A DNA stretch of 64,000 bases from Nocardia aurea (GCF_003123685.1 NZ_QCYJ01000084.1:620001-684000), one strand, 5' to 3'. Counted from the first letter of the stretch, positions 17,820-28,019 are shown. A program made the numbers and translations. The notes: generated by a model not told the origin, from the sequence alone.

Positions 17820-17985
17820 GCGTCGCGCCGTCGACCGATGGTGTCCTCCGGCGGATTCCGTCCGTGCCCGTGGTCGCCCGGAATTCGCCCGCCGCGGAAT
17901 CTCGCCGTGCTGTGAGTTCGCTGGGCAAAGCTCGTACGCGGGAGAACGGCACCGATTACAGTGCGCTAACGGGGCCGTGTAGTGC

Positions 17986-18013
17986 TTGACAGGTCCCCTC
18001 GGAGGTTTACTGT
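17986..18013 (+). promoter_or_regulatory. Promoter of the DUF4254-like gene
   Basis: A perfect -35 TTGACA (17986-17991) is followed after 16 bases by TACTGT (18008-18013), about 48 bases before GTG 18061. It is the best-formed vegetative promoter in the window. It suggests that the gene is expressed independently of eccC. Confidence 0.6.
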
Positions 18014-18060
18014 AAGAACGTCCTGATCCGGTGTTGTGCGGCTATGAACGGCGAGGCAAC

Positions 18061-18591
18061 GTGGCAGGTTCGGATTCATCTACGGTTGTGATGGCGGTTC
18101 CCGAGGCGCCGCGGAGTGTCGACCCGGCAGCGCAGTCGGGGATACTCGGCGTACTACCCTCTTCGGGTGTTCTAGTGAGAGCGTGTCGTGGCCACCGTGT
18201 GGTCGGCGGCCCGCTGCTGTGGTTCGCGCGCGATCTGGCGGTGCTCCATGAGCGCCGGTGGATCGGTCGCGGCGGTTCGGTGGACACCGATCCCGCGCAT
18301 ATTCTCGAAAATGACCGTCGCCGAGGTGAATTGGTGATGGCCATCGACGACTGGGTGCTACGCGCGGTGCCGCAGCACCGGCTCGGCGCGACGCTGCACA
18401 CCGAGACTGTCGGCGCGGTGATCGACCGGCTCTCCCAGTCCACGGTGCGCGCGCATCATGCGCTGGAGACGCTCGACGCGAACGACGAACAGTTGCACGC
18501 GGCGTGGTACCACTTGGCCGAACTCGCGGACGGCTACGACGATCTGGTGCGCGACGTGCTCGCGGGACGCAGGCGGCTACCCGCCTGGTGA
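18061..18591 (+). CDS. DUF4254-like protein of unknown function
   Basis: This 176-residue protein is probably cytosolic and mostly helical. The region from FARDLAVLHE to the C-terminus, including LHTETVGAVIDRLSQSTVRA and AELADGYDDLVRDVLAG, resembles DUF4254 proteins found near ESX genes in Nocardia and Rhodococcus. I know of no established function. GTG 18061 is chosen over an in-frame ATG at 18091 because GAGG lies four bases upstream, and the first ~35 residues are poorly conserved in character. It has its own promoter and converges on the EspI-type gene. An ESX role is inferred from position. Confidence 0.5.
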   Translation: MAGSDSSTVVMAVPEAPRSVDPAAQSGILGVLPSSGVLVRACRGHRVVGGPLLWFARDLAVLHERRWIGRGGSVDTDPAHILENDRRRGELVMAIDDWVLRAVPQHRLGATLHTETVGAVIDRLSQSTVRAHHALETLDANDEQLHAAWYHLAELADGYDDLVRDVLAGRRRLPAW

Positions 18592-18620
18592 TGCCGCGGC
18601 GTGCACGACGGTGAGTCGGG

Positions 18621-18646
18621 CGGCCGGGTTCCCATGTCCCCGGCCG
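18621..18646. terminator. Hairpin between convergent DUF4254-like and EspI-type genes
   Basis: Eight-base arms CGGCCGGG and CCCGGCCG enclose a ten-base loop between stops at 18591 and 18660. A U tract is missing. The position suits a bidirectional terminator. Confidence 0.4.
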
Positions 18647-18659
18647 TCTGCGCCCGCCG

Positions 18660-21600
18660 TCAGTGATACCGGCGGTGATTCACCCCGAACTCGTCGGCGA
18701 CTGTTGCCGACAACTCCACGTAGGCTCGCTTGGCCTGTTTGCTGAGCCGATGTAGATCGATTTCGGCGCCCTCGGAAAGGTGCTGGTCGTACGGGATGAT
18801 GTGGACGGCGCGACAGCGCGCCAGGAAGTATTCACGCAACTGCTGCACGCCGACATTCGGCGACCCCTCGCGCGGTAGGTTGATCACTACGACGGCATTG
18901 CGCACCAGGTGATCGTGGCCGTGCAGAGACAGCCAGTCCAGAGTCGCCGCGGCGCTGCGCGCACCGTCGATCGCCGCGGACGAGACCAGCACCAGCGAAT
19001 GCGCGAGATCGAGCACACCCGTCATGGCCGAATGCATCAGGCCGGTACCGCAGTCGGTCAGGATGATGTTGTAGAAGCGTTGCAGGATTCGGGCGACCGC
19101 GCGGTATTCCTCGTCGTTGAAGGACTCCGAGGCCGCCGGATCACGTTCACTGGCCAGCACTTCCAGCCGACTCGTCGCCTGTGAGGTGTGTCTGCGCACG
19201 TCGGAGTACCGCTCGATCGACGGATCGAGCAGCAGATCGCGCACCGTGGACCGGGTTTGGAGTGGGACCCGCTGGGAGAGCGTGCCGAAGTCGGGATTGG
19301 CGTCCACCGCGATCACACGGTCGCCGCGGATCGAGGCGAAGATCGAGCCGAGACCCATCGTGGTTGTGGTCTTGCCGACGCCGCCCTTCAGTGACAGCAC
19401 CGCGATGCGGTAGTCACCGCGGACCGGTTGCCTGATCCGAGCCACCAACTCCTGGAGCCGCATCTCCTCGGCCGACATGCCCGGATTGATAGCTCCGCCC
19501 GACACGTGGTGCACGGCTTTGCGCCATCCGCCGGCCGGCGAGCGCTTTGCCCGCCGTAGCGGCACATCGTCGAGGGATGGTTGGCCCTGGCCGTGCGGGC
19601 CTGTCGCGGGTTGGCCCTGACCCCAGCTCGCCGCCGCGGCCCCCGTGTTCCACTGCGGCGCGTTCGCGGCCGGTGGTTGCTGCGGCATCGGCGCGTCACC
19701 CTGGGGGAATCGCCCCCCGGGGCCGGGAGGCGGTGCCGCGGGCGGGTATGCCGCGGGCGGGTACATGGGCTCGCCGGGGCGACCGTCGACGGGGATGTAC
19801 GCGTTCGGCGGCGCGGCCGCTGGGTTCGGCTGACCGGGCGGAGGCCCGTACGGCATACCGACCGGGGGTTGCGGTATGGGCTGCTGCCAGCCCGGTGCCC
19901 GAGGATCTGCGGGAGGTTGCGCGAAGACGTTCGGGTCACGGCCGACGACGCCCGGGGAGGGCTGATCGCTGACCGGCGCGCGGTGATCGGGTGCGCTGCC
20001 TACGCCGCCTTCCGGATTCGAAAGGCGGTGGCGACCAGGAGGAATCGATTCGCCCGCGGGCGAATCGACCCATCCGCCGCCCGGGGGCTGCTGCGGTATC
20101 GGCGCGGGGTAGCCAGCGGGGCCGGGTGGACTCTGGGCGACACCGGAACCGGTCGACCATGTCGGTCCACCCGGGGCGAAACCCTCCCGGGCGCCTCGGT
20201 TGTCGCCACCGGCGACCGGAATATCCGGTACCGGTGTGGCGGGGCGATCGGGCGGGGTACCGGAGCGCTGCTGGTCAGCGGACCTACGGTAGTGATCCGC
20301 GTCGCCGTGCGTCGGTGCGAGTCCTTCGCTCGGCGGCGACTGTTCAGGTCGGCTCGCGGCGGTGTCGTCGGGCCGGTGCAACCAGGCCGGTGCCTCGGAT
20401 TCCGGTCGCGCGTCGGCCTCGGCAGTCTCGGCCGATGAACCCGTCGCCGCCGATCGCGCGGCATCCTCGGGAAGTTCGCGCGCGTCGCCGCCGGGAGGGG
20501 CCAACCACGGTGGCGGGCCGTCGAGTTCGTTCGAAGCCCGGTCGGGGACGGGAGAGCGACGACTCGGCGTGCCGGTATCGGGACGGGTCTCGGTGCCGCC
20601 ACCCCCGGAACTCGGCTGGTCGCCGGAGGCGGTCGGCGGTGTACTCGGAAGCGGCGGTCGTCCCTCGGCCGTCGGCGGATCGGGGAGGGGTGGCCGCTGG
20701 GCCGCTTGCGGTGTGCCGGGAAGCGGCGGTCGGGTCGCCGGTGACATATCTGCGAGTGGTGGCCGCTGGGCGGTCGGCGCGGAATCGTCGGCAGGCGTGC
20801 GCTGATCGACGGTCGGAACCCCGGGAAGTGGCGAGGTCGGTGGGGGTGTGGGCGGCGGCGCGGAGAACGATGACGACGTGGGCGGCGGTCCCGGCAGCGG
20901 CGGCCGCTGCGCGCTCGGCGGTGCTTCGGGAAGCGGCGGCCGCCGGTTCGGGGACGGCGGGTCGGACAACGGTGCGGGCAGGGGAGACGGCGGTTCCGGT
21001 AGTGGGGGCCGCTGCGCGCTCGGCGGCGCCTCCGGCAACGGTGGTCGCCGCATCGCGGCAGGTGACGACGGCAGCTCGCCGCCTTCCGGCGCGCCGGTGC
21101 GCTCCGTCGTCGGTGGTGTGACCGGCGCGTCGGGCAGTGGCCGCCGGTACCTGGTCGTCGCTTCCTCGGACCCGGGCGGATTGGTACCGAGCGGCTGGAA
21201 AGCCGTGGACGGGGTGCCCGGCAGTCGCGTGGGCAGTCCGGCGTCGTAGTGCGCGGCGCCGGAGGGATCCGGGGCGTCGTAACCGGTGGGCGGCCCACCA
21301 TGACGCGGGTCGGGCGCCGTAGGGGCGGGTCCACGCTGCGACGGCGCGGGCGGACGTTGCTGCTCATGGCGTGGGTCGACGTGGCGTGCCTGCTCGGCCC
21401 GCCTCGATTCGGGGGCGTGCTGGGCGGGCGGCTGCTGCGACCAGGAGCCGCCCGCGGCGGGTGCGTCGGGCTCGTCATCGGCGGGAGATTCGGGCATCTC
21501 CGGGCGCTCGTCCTTGTCGCGACCGCCGAACAGTCTGCGCCTCTTGTCCTTGCGGCCCGGTGTCGAATTCGGATCCTGGCGTCCGCCCTCGGGGGCGGCC

Positions 21601-21746
21601 GACCGTCCGCGTCTACGCCGCGACGGCGCGTCGTCGATCACCTCGTCGGGTGGGAGATTCTGGACAGGGGCTTCGTAACCGCCTGCGACGTCACTCTCGG
21701 ACAGCCACGGCGGCAGCATGGGCAGGCCGTCGTCGTTCCGACTCAC
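18660..21746 (-). CDS. espI: EspI-type ESX protein: proline-rich region fused to a MinD/ParA-like ATPase
   Basis: The product is about 1028 residues. The N-terminal ~700 residues are low-complexity and rich in Pro, Gly and Ala, with Arg/Lys clusters near residues 40-75. A block of RPPLP repeats lies within them. The C-terminal ~290 residues are a deviant-Walker ParA/MinD-like ATPase: [12 protein letters not shown] (Walker A from Lys787), [10 protein letters not shown], and [10 protein letters not shown]. This matches EspI (Rv3876) and its ESX-2 counterpart. EspI has been linked to down-regulation of ESX-1 when ATP is low. GTG 21746 (MSRNDDG) has a GGGGTGG site upstream, and a longer form would begin at GTG 21782. 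No membrane helix is visible. Confidence 0.75.
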   Translation of the reverse strand: MSRNDDGLPMLPPWLSESDVAGGYEAPVQNLPPDEVIDDAPSRRRRGRSAAPEGGRQDPNSTPGRKDKRRRLFGGRDKDERPEMPESPADDEPDAPAAGGSWSQQPPAQHAPESRRAEQARHVDPRHEQQRPPAPSQRGPAPTAPDPRHGGPPTGYDAPDPSGAAHYDAGLPTRLPGTPSTAFQPLGTNPPGSEEATTRYRRPLPDAPVTPPTTERTGAPEGGELPSSPAAMRRPPLPEAPPSAQRPPLPEPPSPLPAPLSDPPSPNRRPPLPEAPPSAQRPPLPGPPPTSSSFSAPPPTPPPTSPLPGVPTVDQRTPADDSAPTAQRPPLADMSPATRPPLPGTPQAAQRPPLPDPPTAEGRPPLPSTPPTASGDQPSSGGGGTETRPDTGTPSRRSPVPDRASNELDGPPPWLAPPGGDARELPEDAARSAATGSSAETAEADARPESEAPAWLHRPDDTAASRPEQSPPSEGLAPTHGDADHYRRSADQQRSGTPPDRPATPVPDIPVAGGDNRGAREGFAPGGPTWSTGSGVAQSPPGPAGYPAPIPQQPPGGGWVDSPAGESIPPGRHRLSNPEGGVGSAPDHRAPVSDQPSPGVVGRDPNVFAQPPADPRAPGWQQPIPQPPVGMPYGPPPGQPNPAAAPPNAYIPVDGRPGEPMYPPAAYPPAAPPPGPGGRFPQGDAPMPQQPPAANAPQWNTGAAAASWGQGQPATGPHGQGQPSLDDVPLRRAKRSPAGGWRKAVHHVSGGAINPGMSAEEMRLQELVARIRQPVRGDYRIAVLSLKGGVGKTTTTMGLGSIFASIRGDRVIAVDANPDFGTLSQRVPLQTRSTVRDLLLDPSIERYSDVRRHTSQATSRLEVLASERDPAASESFNDEEYRAVARILQRFYNIILTDCGTGLMHSAMTGVLDLAHSLVLVSSAAIDGARSAAATLDWLSLHGHDHLVRNAVVVINLPREGSPNVGVQQLREYFLARCRAVHIIPYDQHLSEGAEIDLHRLSKQAKRAYVELSATVADEFGVNHRRYH
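20640..21052 (-). repeat. RPPLP repeat block inside the EspI-type gene
   Basis: At least seven RPPLP units plus one RPPLA variant occur, often as AQRPPLP or [10 protein letters not shown]. The repeat unit [18 protein letters not shown] occurs twice nearly unchanged. The DNA is locally repetitive as a result. Such proline repeats suit SH3-like or WW-like binding, or a flexible spacer. Which one applies is unknown. Confidence 0.75.
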
Positions 21747-22220
21747 ACGCCACCCCACTGAAGGCTCGATCCGGCCGCACACGGGGCCGCGATCTCCGCG
21801 ATCCGTACAGCGCTCTCGTCCACAAGGTACCCGTCCGCGAATTGCCGTACCGTGGCCGAGGGGGTCGGGCGCGCGGCTCGGTCACTGCGCTGGCTCACGG
21901 AACATCCCCCTGGGATCTGCTCGACCGGTTCTCGACCGAGGACAGTTTACGCGACCGGTGCGCACCCGATGTGGGCAGAGGGATCCGCCGTCCGCGAGCG
22001 TTCGGCGGCCTCGGCGAGTATGGTGTTGGCTCTGTCCATCGGCCATGCGTTTTTGCCGGATGACGACCGGCCCGGTAGGCTGGAGCGGCGGTGCACCTAT
22101 GCGCCGACTGCTTGCGTGTCGCCGGTTCGATATTCCGCCGGGTCCATACGAGCAGAAACCCAGGCAATCAAACCAGGTTCGAACGGCGCTGCCGTTCGGT
22201 GAACCGGGATCGCGGAGGAC
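21747..22220. promoter_or_regulatory. Divergent upstream region of espI and infA
   Basis: These 474 bases contain no convincing gene. For infA a TTGCCG (22055-22060), a 17-base spacer and TAGGCT (22078-22083) form a good actinobacterial promoter, which would give a 5' leader of about 130 bases. Just before infA is GGAGGA. The stretch nearer espI holds only short frames that shadow each other, and I assign nothing there. Confidence 0.45.
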
Positions 22221-22442
22221 ATGGCGAAGAAAGACGGGGCCATCGAGGTCGAGGGTCGAGTTGTCGAGCCGCTGCCCAATGCGATGTTCCGGATCGAGCT
22301 CGAGAACGGACACAAAGTTCTCGCGCACATCAGCGGAAAGATGCGGCAGCACTACATTCGTATCCTTCCCGAGGACCGGGTGGTCGTCGAGCTGTCGCCC
22401 TACGACCTGTCCCGCGGCCGGATCGTCTACCGGTACAAGTGA
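22221..22442 (+). CDS. infA: Translation initiation factor IF-1
   Basis: This 73-residue S1/OB-fold protein has the standard IF-1 sequence ([16 protein letters not shown]... ending [10 protein letters not shown]) and standard length. It binds the A site of the 30S subunit and helps IF-2 and IF-3 select the initiator tRNA. The ATG follows GCGGAGGA. It heads the infA-rpmJ-rpsM-rpsK-rpsD-rpoA-rplQ cluster, in the usual actinobacterial order. Confidence 0.98.
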
Positions 22443-22492
22443 CCGCGCTCCGGCGCGATCGAATCGACGGGCGCGAGTCCGTCACCACAGAC

Positions 22493-22540
22493 TTCCCCAG
22501 TCGTCGGCTGGGGAAAAACTGTGTTCACACCCGTGTGAAC
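22493..22540 (+). other. Two tandem hairpins in the infA-rpmJ spacer
   Basis: Arms TTCCCCAG (22493-22500) and CTGGGGAA (22508-22515) enclose a seven-base loop. Seven bases later GTTCACAC (22523-22530) and GTGTGAAC (22533-22540) form a near-contiguous palindrome. Neither is followed by a U run. They may be processing or attenuation signals, or the palindrome may be a protein-binding site. Confidence 0.55.
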
Positions 22541-22560
22541 CACAAGAAGATTGGACGGAC

Positions 22561-22674
22561 GTGAAGGTTCAGCCGAGCGTCAAGAAGATCTGCGAGAAGT
22601 GCAAGGTGATCCGCCGTCACGGTCGGGTCATGGTGATCTGCGACAACCTGCGTCACAAGCAGCGCCAGGGCTGA
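22561..22674 (+). CDS. rpmJ: 50S ribosomal protein L36 (bL36)
   Basis: The 37-residue protein [20 protein letters not shown]... starts at GTG 22561. It keeps the zinc-binding residues Cys11, Cys14, Cys27 and His32, so it is the zinc form rather than a zinc-free paralogue. L36 stabilises 23S rRNA in the 50S subunit. Position between infA and rpsM is canonical. Confidence 0.96.
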   Translation: MKVQPSVKKICEKCKVIRRHGRVMVICDNLRHKQRQG

Positions 22675-22886
22675 TCCCCGCCGGGGGAAACCCCGGCCGG
22701 TCACCTAGCCGAGCACCGAACGCGGTTCGGATTGGCAAGAAGAACTCCCAGCTCCAGCTGCACGCTGCGGTTATTCGGGTTTACCCCGAGGCGTGCGAGC
22801 CAACCACCGGTACGGAGGCCGGTGCCCCGCCAAGACGAGGGGAACGGACAGGGAGCAGACCTCCGCAACATTAAGGAACTGCCACC
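22675..22886 (+). promoter_or_regulatory. Structured rpsM leader (possible S4-responsive region)
   Basis: This 212-base spacer is long for the cluster. It opens with a seven-base-pair hairpin capped by a GAAA tetraloop (22680-22697), immediately after the rpmJ stop. In Escherichia coli the equivalent rpsM leader binds ribosomal protein S4, and rpsD lies downstream here. A regulatory role is an inference from position and structure. No clear promoter is seen in it. Confidence 0.4.
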
Positions 22887-23258
22887 ATGGCACGTCTCAT
22901 GGGCGTAGATCTCCCGCGCGAAAAGCGCATGGAGATCGCGCTGACCTACATTTTCGGCATCGGCCGCACCCGGTCGAAGGAGATCCTGGACGCCACCGGC
23001 ATCAGCCCGGATCTGCGTTCCAAGGACCTCAGCGACGAGCAGGTCACGCAGCTGCGTGACTACATCGAGCGTTCGTCTCTCAAGGTCGAGGGTGACCTGC
23101 GCCGCGAGGTTCAGGCCGACATCCGTCGCAAGATCGAGATCGGCTGCTACCAGGGTCTGCGTCACCGTCGTGGCCTGCCCGTTCGCGGCCAGCGGACCAA
23201 GACCAATGCGCGCACCCGCAAGGGCCCGAAGCGCACCGTCGCAGGCAAGAAGAAGTAG
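22887..23258 (+). CDS. rpsM: 30S ribosomal protein S13 (uS13)
   Basis: This 123-residue protein starts [15 protein letters not shown] and ends in a Lys/Arg-rich tail ([12 protein letters not shown]). The helix-two-turn-helix core and the [22 protein letters not shown] segment are typical. S13 lies in the head of the 30S subunit and contacts the 50S subunit and P-site tRNA. It is followed nine bases later by rpsK. Confidence 0.98.
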   Translation: MARLMGVDLPREKRMEIALTYIFGIGRTRSKEILDATGISPDLRSKDLSDEQVTQLRDYIERSSLKVEGDLRREVQADIRRKIEIGCYQGLRHRRGLPVRGQRTKTNARTRKGPKRTVAGKKK

Positions 23259-23267
23259 GGATAGCGC

Positions 23268-23681
23268 ATGCCTCCGAAGAGCAGGGCTTCCGGCCCCAAG
23301 AAGACCCAGAAGTCGCGTCGCAGGGAAAAGAAGAACGTCCCGCACGGCCACGCGCATATCAAGAGCACGTTCAACAACACGATCGTGTCGATCACCGACC
23401 CGAGCGGCAACGTCATCTCGTGGGCGTCGTCGGGCCACGTCGGCTTCAAGGGTTCGCGCAAGTCGACCCCGTTCGCCGCGCAGCTCGCCGCCGAGAACGC
23501 TGCCCGCAAGGCGCAGGAGAACGGTGTCAAGAAGGTCGACGTCTTCGTGAAGGGCCCGGGTTCGGGTCGCGAGACGGCGATCCGTTCGCTGCAGGCCGCG
23601 GGCCTCGAGGTGGGCACGATCTCCGATGTCACCCCGCAGCCGCACAACGGCTGCCGTCCGCCCAAGCGGCGTCGCGTCTAG
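23268..23681 (+). CDS. rpsK: 30S ribosomal protein S11 (uS11)
   Basis: The product is 137 residues. It has a basic N-terminus ([20 protein letters not shown]), the central [15 protein letters not shown] strand-helix, and the C-terminal [14 protein letters not shown]11 forms part of the 30S platform and lines the mRNA path at the E site. Length and sequence match actinobacterial S11. The gene overlaps none of its neighbours. Confidence 0.98.
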   Translation: MPPKSRASGPKKTQKSRRREKKNVPHGHAHIKSTFNNTIVSITDPSGNVISWASSGHVGFKGSRKSTPFAAQLAAENAARKAQENGVKKVDVFVKGPGSGRETAIRSLQAAGLEVGTISDVTPQPHNGCRPPKRRRV

Positions 23682-23701
23682 CGGGAAAGGAATAGCGAAA
23701 A

Positions 23702-24307
23702 ATGGCTCGTTATACAGGCCCCATCACCCGCAAATCGCGTCGTCTGCGTGTCGACCTCGTCGGAGGCGACCAGGCGTTCGAGCGTCGCCCCTACCCGCCC
23801 GGCCAGCACGGCCGCGCGCGGATCAAGGAGAGCGAGTACCTGCTCCAGCTGCAGGAGAAGCAGAAGGCCCGCTTCTCCTACGGCGTCATGGAGAAGCAGT
23901 TCCGCCGGTACTACGAAGAGGCCAACCGCCTCAAGGGCAAGACCGGTGACAACCTGCTCCGTCTGCTCGAGACCCGTCTCGACAACGTCGTGTACCGCGC
24001 CGGTCTGGCCCGTACCCGTCGTCAGGCGCGTCAGCTGGTCAGCCACGGTCACTTCACGGTGAACAACCGCAGCGTGAACGTCCCCAGCTTCCAGGTGACC
24101 CAGTACGACATCATCGATGTCAAGGAGAAGTCGCTGGGCACGCTGCCGTTCCAGGTGGCCCGCGAGACCGTCGGCGACCGCCCGGTTCCGGGTTGGCTGC
24201 AGGTGATCCCCGGTCGTCTGCGGATCCTGGTGCACCAGGTCCCCGAGCGCGCCCAGATCGATGTGCCGCTGCAGGAACAGCTGATCGTCGAGTACTACTC
24301 GAAGTAA
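23702..24307 (+). CDS. rpsD: 30S ribosomal protein S4 (uS4)
   Basis: The product is 201 residues. The N-terminal domain lacks the zinc-binding cysteines (zinc-free form), and an S4 RNA-binding domain follows ([20 protein letters not shown]). S4 nucleates 30S assembly and in many bacteria represses its own operon. A stable hairpin follows before rpoA. Confidence 0.98.
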   Translation: MARYTGPITRKSRRLRVDLVGGDQAFERRPYPPGQHGRARIKESEYLLQLQEKQKARFSYGVMEKQFRRYYEEANRLKGKTGDNLLRLLETRLDNVVYRAGLARTRRQARQLVSHGHFTVNNRSVNVPSFQVTQYDIIDVKEKSLGTLPFQVARETVGDRPVPGWLQVIPGRLRILVHQVPERAQIDVPLQEQLIVEYYSK

Positions 24308-24325
24308 ACGGCTTTCGCGCTGCTG

Positions 24326-24355
24326 TCTCTCCCGCCACCTCGGTGGCGGGAGGGA
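24326..24355 (+). other. Stable hairpin between rpsD and rpoA
   Basis: Thirteen-base arms (24326-24338 and 24343-24355, one T-G wobble) close on a CTCG loop. The core is CTCCCGCCAC pairing with GTGGCGGGAG. It is followed by GAAAATC (after the stem), not a U tract. The element could be a partial attenuator, or an mRNA processing or stability signal that separates ribosomal-protein from RNA-polymerase output. Confidence 0.65.
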
Positions 24356-24410
24356 AAATCCCACAACGTGGGCGTCAAATAGTGGGCGCCCGTACAGGAG
24401 GATGATCCAC

Positions 24411-25469
24411 ATGCTGATTTCCCAGCGTCCGACGTTGACCGAAGAGGTCGTCGCCGAGAACCGTTCGAAGTTCACCATCGAACCCCTCGAGCCCGGCTTC
24501 GGTTACACGCTCGGCAACTCGCTCCGGCGTACCCTGCTGTCCTCAATTCCGGGGGCCGCGGTCACGAGCATTCGTATCGACGGCGTTCTGCACGAGTTCA
24601 CCACCGTCCCGGGTGTGAAGGAAGATGTCACCGACATCATCCTGAACCTCAAGGGTCTGGTCGTGTCCTCGGAAGAGGACGAGCCGGTCACGATGTACGT
24701 GCGCAAGCAGGGCCCGGGCACCGTCACCGCCGGTGACATCGTGCCGCCCGCGGGTGTCGTCGTGCACAACCCGGATATGCATATCGCCACCCTGAACGAC
24801 AAGGGCAAGCTGGAGATCGAGCTCGTCGTCGAGCGCGGTCGCGGTTACGTCCCGGCGGTGCAGAACAAGGCGTCCGGCGCGGAAATCGGCCGGATTCCGG
24901 TGGATTCGATCTACTCCCCGGTGCTCAAGGTGACCTACAAGGTCGAGGCCACCCGTGTCGAGCAGCGCACCGACTTCGACCGTCTCATCCTCGACGTGGA
25001 GACCAAGAACTCCATCAGCGCGCGGGACGCGCTCGCCTCGGCGGGCAAGACCCTGGTCGAACTCTTCGGCCTGGCCCGCGAACTGAACGTCGAAGCCGAA
25101 GGTATCGAGATCGGCCCCTCGCCGGCCGAGGCGGATCACATCGCCTCGTTCGGTCTGCCGATCGAGGATCTGGACCTCACCGTCCGTTCCTACAACTGCC
25201 TCAAGCGCGAGGGTGTGCACACGGTGGGCGAGCTCGTCGCCCGCACCGAGTCGGATCTGCTCGACATCCGTAACTTCGGCCAGAAGTCCATCGACGAGGT
25301 CAAGGTCAAGCTGCACGCGCTCGGCCTCTCGCTCAAGGACAGCCCGGCGTCGTTCGACCCGTCCTCCGTGGTGGGTTACGACGCGAGCACCGGAACGTGG
25401 AGCGACAGCGGCACGTTCACCGACACCGACGGCGGCGAGCAGGACTACGCCGAGACCGAACAGCTTTAG
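24411..25469 (+). CDS. rpoA: RNA polymerase alpha subunit
   Basis: The 352-residue product begins MLISQRPT. An ATG at 24402 is in frame, but the AGGAGG site ends right beside it, while ATG 24411 has correct spacing and matches the M. tuberculosis start. The N-terminal domain ([16 protein letters not shown]) drives dimerisation and core assembly. The C-terminal domain ([22 protein letters not shown]) binds UP elements and activators. The tail (QDYAETEQL) is as in mycobacteria. Confidence 0.98.
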   Translation: MLISQRPTLTEEVVAENRSKFTIEPLEPGFGYTLGNSLRRTLLSSIPGAAVTSIRIDGVLHEFTTVPGVKEDVTDIILNLKGLVVSSEEDEPVTMYVRKQGPGTVTAGDIVPPAGVVVHNPDMHIATLNDKGKLEIELVVERGRGYVPAVQNKASGAEIGRIPVDSIYSPVLKVTYKVEATRVEQRTDFDRLILDVETKNSISARDALASAGKTLVELFGLARELNVEAEGIEIGPSPAEADHIASFGLPIEDLDLTVRSYNCLKREGVHTVGELVARTESDLLDIRNFGQKSIDEVKVKLHALGLSLKDSPASFDPSSVVGYDASTGTWSDSGTFTDTDGGEQDYAETEQL

Positions 25470-25518
25470 GCCACTGGGGTAGGCGCCCCGGTTCGGCCTC
25501 ACACAAGGAGAACAACTC

Positions 25519-26040
25519 ATGCCCAAGCCCAAGAAGGGTGCTCGCTTCGGCGGGTCGGCGTCGCACCAGAAGGCGATCTTCGCCAATCTGGCGACGGCGC
25601 TCTTCGAGCACGGCCGGATCCAGACCACCGAGTCCAAGGCCAAGGCGCTGCGCCCCTACGCCGAGAAGCTTGTCACCAAGGCGAAGGCCGGCACTCTCGC
25701 CGACCGTCGCGAGGTGCTCAAGGTCATCCGCAACAAAGATGTGGTGCACGAGCTCTTCGCCTCGATCGGCCCCTCGTTCGAGGGTCGTGAGGGCGGCTAC
25801 ACCCGCATCACCAAGACGCTGCCCCGCAAGGGTGACAACGCGCCGATGGCGGTCATCGAGCTGGTCCGGGAGAAGACCGTGACCAACGAGGCCGACCGCG
25901 CCCGTCGCGTTGCCGCGTCGCAGAAGACCGAGGCCGCCCCGGCTGCCGAGGAGACTGCCGCCGACGAGGTCGTCGCCGAGACCGCCGAGGTCGAGGCCCC
26001 GGCTGCCGACGAGGCCACCGAGGACAAGAAGGACGCCTGA
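25519..26040 (+). CDS. rplQ: 50S ribosomal protein L17 (bL17) with acidic tail
   Basis: The product is 173 residues. The first ~120 are the standard L17 fold ([39 protein letters not shown]). The last ~45 are an Ala/Glu-rich, low-complexity extension ([15 protein letters not shown]...), as seen in other actinobacteria. L17 lies near the polypeptide exit tunnel. A strong intrinsic terminator follows at 26101. Confidence 0.97.
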   Translation: MPKPKKGARFGGSASHQKAIFANLATALFEHGRIQTTESKAKALRPYAEKLVTKAKAGTLADRREVLKVIRNKDVVHELFASIGPSFEGREGGYTRITKTLPRKGDNAPMAVIELVREKTVTNEADRARRVAASQKTEAAPAAEETAADEVVAETAEVEAPAADEATEDKKDA

Positions 26041-26100
26041 GATCGTTCCTCGCGCAAGCGGGGATGATCCGGACGCCCGACCTCGGTCGGAGTTCCAGAA

Positions 26101-26142
26101 CGAGCCCGCCACCCGTTTCGGGTCGGCGGGCTCGCTCTCTTT
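26101..26142 (+). terminator. Intrinsic terminator of the ribosomal/rpoA operon
   Basis: The stem CGAGCCCGCC-ACCCG pairs with CGGGT-CGGCGGGCTCG around a TTT loop with one bulged base. It is followed by CTCTCTTT at 26135-26142. This is the one textbook rho-independent terminator with a pyrimidine/U tail in the window, and it separates rplQ from truA. Confidence 0.85.
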
Positions 26143-26205
26143 CCGGCCTTGTGTTCGTACGAAACGACTCTCGTCGACGGACGAGCCGACAGCGTGGAGG
26201 ATTCG

Positions 26206-27102
26206 ATGGTTCCGACCGATACGTCGGATTCGGTGAGAACGGCGGTCGATGCGGAGACCGTCGCGGCGCCCGAACCCGCGGTCTCCCGAATCCGGCTCGA
26301 TATCGCCTACGACGGAACGGATTTCATCGGCTGGGCCAAACAGCCGGGGTTGCGCACCGTGCAGGGCGTGCTGGAGGAGTCGCTGAGCAAGGTGTACCGC
26401 GAGCCGGTCCAGCTCACGGTCGCGGGCCGCACCGACGCCGGGGTCCACGCCGAAGGTCAGGTCGCCCATTTCGATACCGCCGCGACCTTCGACGGCCCCG
26501 CCCTCGTGCACCGGATGGCCAAATTCCTGCCGAGGGATGTGCGTATCAAGAACGCGCGCGTCGCCCCGCCCGAATTCGACGCCCGCTTCTCCGCCGTTCG
26601 CAGGCATTACGCCTACCGCCTCACCACGGCCCCCTACGGCGCCGACCCGCTGTCGGCGCGCGGGGTCGTCCCGTGTCGGAGCACCGTCGATCTCGCGGCC
26701 ATGCGCGCGGCGTCGGAGAAACTTCTGGGCCTGCACAATTTCGCCGCCTTCTGCCGCAGGCGCGAGGGCGCGACCACCGTGCGCGAATTACAGCGTTTCG
26801 ACTGGGAGCGCGACGGTGATCTGCTGATTGCCAGGGTCAGCGCGGACGCTTTCTGCTGGTCGATGGTCCGCAGTCTCGTCGGCGCGGTGCTCGCGGCGGG
26901 GGAGGGACGACGCACCCCGGAGTGGGTCGGCGCACTGTTGAAGGAGACCGAGCGCTCCAGTTCGGTCACCGTAGCCCCCGCGCACGGGCTCAGCCTGATC
27001 GCCGTCGACTACCCGGCCGACGCCGACCTCGCGGCCCGCAATGCCGAGACGCGGGAAATGCGAACGGTCCCCACCGGCGACGCGGGATGCTGCGGTAGCT
27101 GA
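26206..27102 (+). CDS. truA: tRNA pseudouridine(38-40) synthase TruA
   Basis: The product is 298 residues. The catalytic motif [10 protein letters not shown] is present with Asp77, as are [16 protein letters not shown] and the C-terminal [19 protein letters not shown]. TruA converts uridine to pseudouridine at positions 38-40 of the tRNA anticodon arm. ATG 26206 has GGAGG five bases upstream, and upstream in-frame starts lie within or before that site. There is an N-terminal extension of ~27 residues before the fold. Position after rplQ is the same as in mycobacteria. Confidence 0.96.
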   Translation: MVPTDTSDSVRTAVDAETVAAPEPAVSRIRLDIAYDGTDFIGWAKQPGLRTVQGVLEESLSKVYREPVQLTVAGRTDAGVHAEGQVAHFDTAATFDGPALVHRMAKFLPRDVRIKNARVAPPEFDARFSAVRRHYAYRLTTAPYGADPLSARGVVPCRSTVDLAAMRAASEKLLGLHNFAAFCRRREGATTVRELQRFDWERDGDLLIARVSADAFCWSMVRSLVGAVLAAGEGRRTPEWVGALLKETERSSSVTVAPAHGLSLIAVDYPADADLAARNAETREMRTVPTGDAGCCGS

Positions 27103-27150
27103 TCGGCCGCCGCCGGAATAGATGAGGCACGGGCCCGGGTTGCCTCCGGC

Positions 27151-27987
27151 ATGACCAAAGTTGATCTCGGGAAGTTCGGCGTGTGGCGGTACTACCGGAA
27201 TTTCACCCCGCAGGCGGCGCGGGAGCTCGAAGAACTGGGGTTCGGCGCGTTGTGGCTCGGTGGTTCGCCTCCGGCGGATCTGCCGGTGGTCGAATCGCTG
27301 CTGGAGGCGACCGAATCGCTGACCATCGGTACCAGCATCGTGAATATCTGGGCGGTACGGGCCGATGCCGTCGCTGAGTCCTATCACCGGATCGAGCAGC
27401 GCTTTCCCGGACGTTTCCTGCTCGGTATCGGTGTCGGTCACCCGGAGTCCGACGGAACCGAAGCCGTGAAACCCTACGACGCGCTCGTGGCCTACCTGGA
27501 CGAACTCGACGCGGCCGGGGTGCCGAAGGAGGGCAGGGCGCTGGCCGCGCTCGGTCCGCGCGTGCTGCGGCTGGCGCGCGACCGGACCGCGGGCGCGCTG
27601 CCCTATCTCGCCCCGCCCGAGCACACCAGGATCGCCCGCGAGACGCTCGGCGCGGATCCGCTGCTCGTCGCCGAACAGAAAGTGGTCCTCGACGAGGACG
27701 CGGAGCGGGCGCGCGCGGTGGCCAGGAAGATGGTGCCGATGTACCTGGGGCTGGTGAACTACGTCAGCAACCTGCGTCGTCTCGGATTCTCCGAGGAAGA
27801 CGTGGCCAAACCGGGCAGCGATCACCTGATCGACGTGCTCGCGGTGCACGGCAAACCCGCCGAGGTCGCCGCCGGGCTCCTGGCGCATCTGGACGCGGGC
27901 GCCGATCACGTCGCGATCCAGGCGTTGAACGAGGATTACCTCGACGCGCTGCGGACCTTGGCGGCGATCCTGCCGTTGGGGCGCTGA
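27151..27987 (+). CDS. LLM-class, probably F420-dependent oxidoreductase
   Basis: The product is 278 residues with the luciferase-like TIM-barrel pattern: GVWRYYRNFTP, ELGFGALWLGGSP, TIGTSIVNIW and FLLGIGVGHPES. It resembles the mycobacterial subfamily of putative F420-dependent oxidoreductases (MSMEG_4141 type). The cofactor and substrate are not shown by the sequence. F420 is plausible because actinobacteria make it, and the family has no flavin-binding motif visible here. It stands alone, and a large hairpin follows at 28020. Confidence 0.8.
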   Translation: MTKVDLGKFGVWRYYRNFTPQAARELEELGFGALWLGGSPPADLPVVESLLEATESLTIGTSIVNIWAVRADAVAESYHRIEQRFPGRFLLGIGVGHPESDGTEAVKPYDALVAYLDELDAAGVPKEGRALAALGPRVLRLARDRTAGALPYLAPPEHTRIARETLGADPLLVAEQKVVLDEDAERARAVARKMVPMYLGLVNYVSNLRRLGFSEEDVAKPGSDHLIDVLAVHGKPAEVAAGLLAHLDAGADHVAIQALNEDYLDALRTLAAILPLGR

Positions 27988-28019
27988 CGCGGTTTCCTAG
28001 GGTCGGTCGGTAGCTTCGG

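Noticed and set aside
18031..18060. Upstream start for the DUF4254-like gene
   Set aside because: It lacks a ribosome site and adds residues without family character. GTG 18061 is preferred.
20000..21478. Long minus-strand frame inside espI
   Set aside because: It is an alternate frame of the proline-rich repeat DNA, giving an Arg/Pro/His-rich sequence with no family features.
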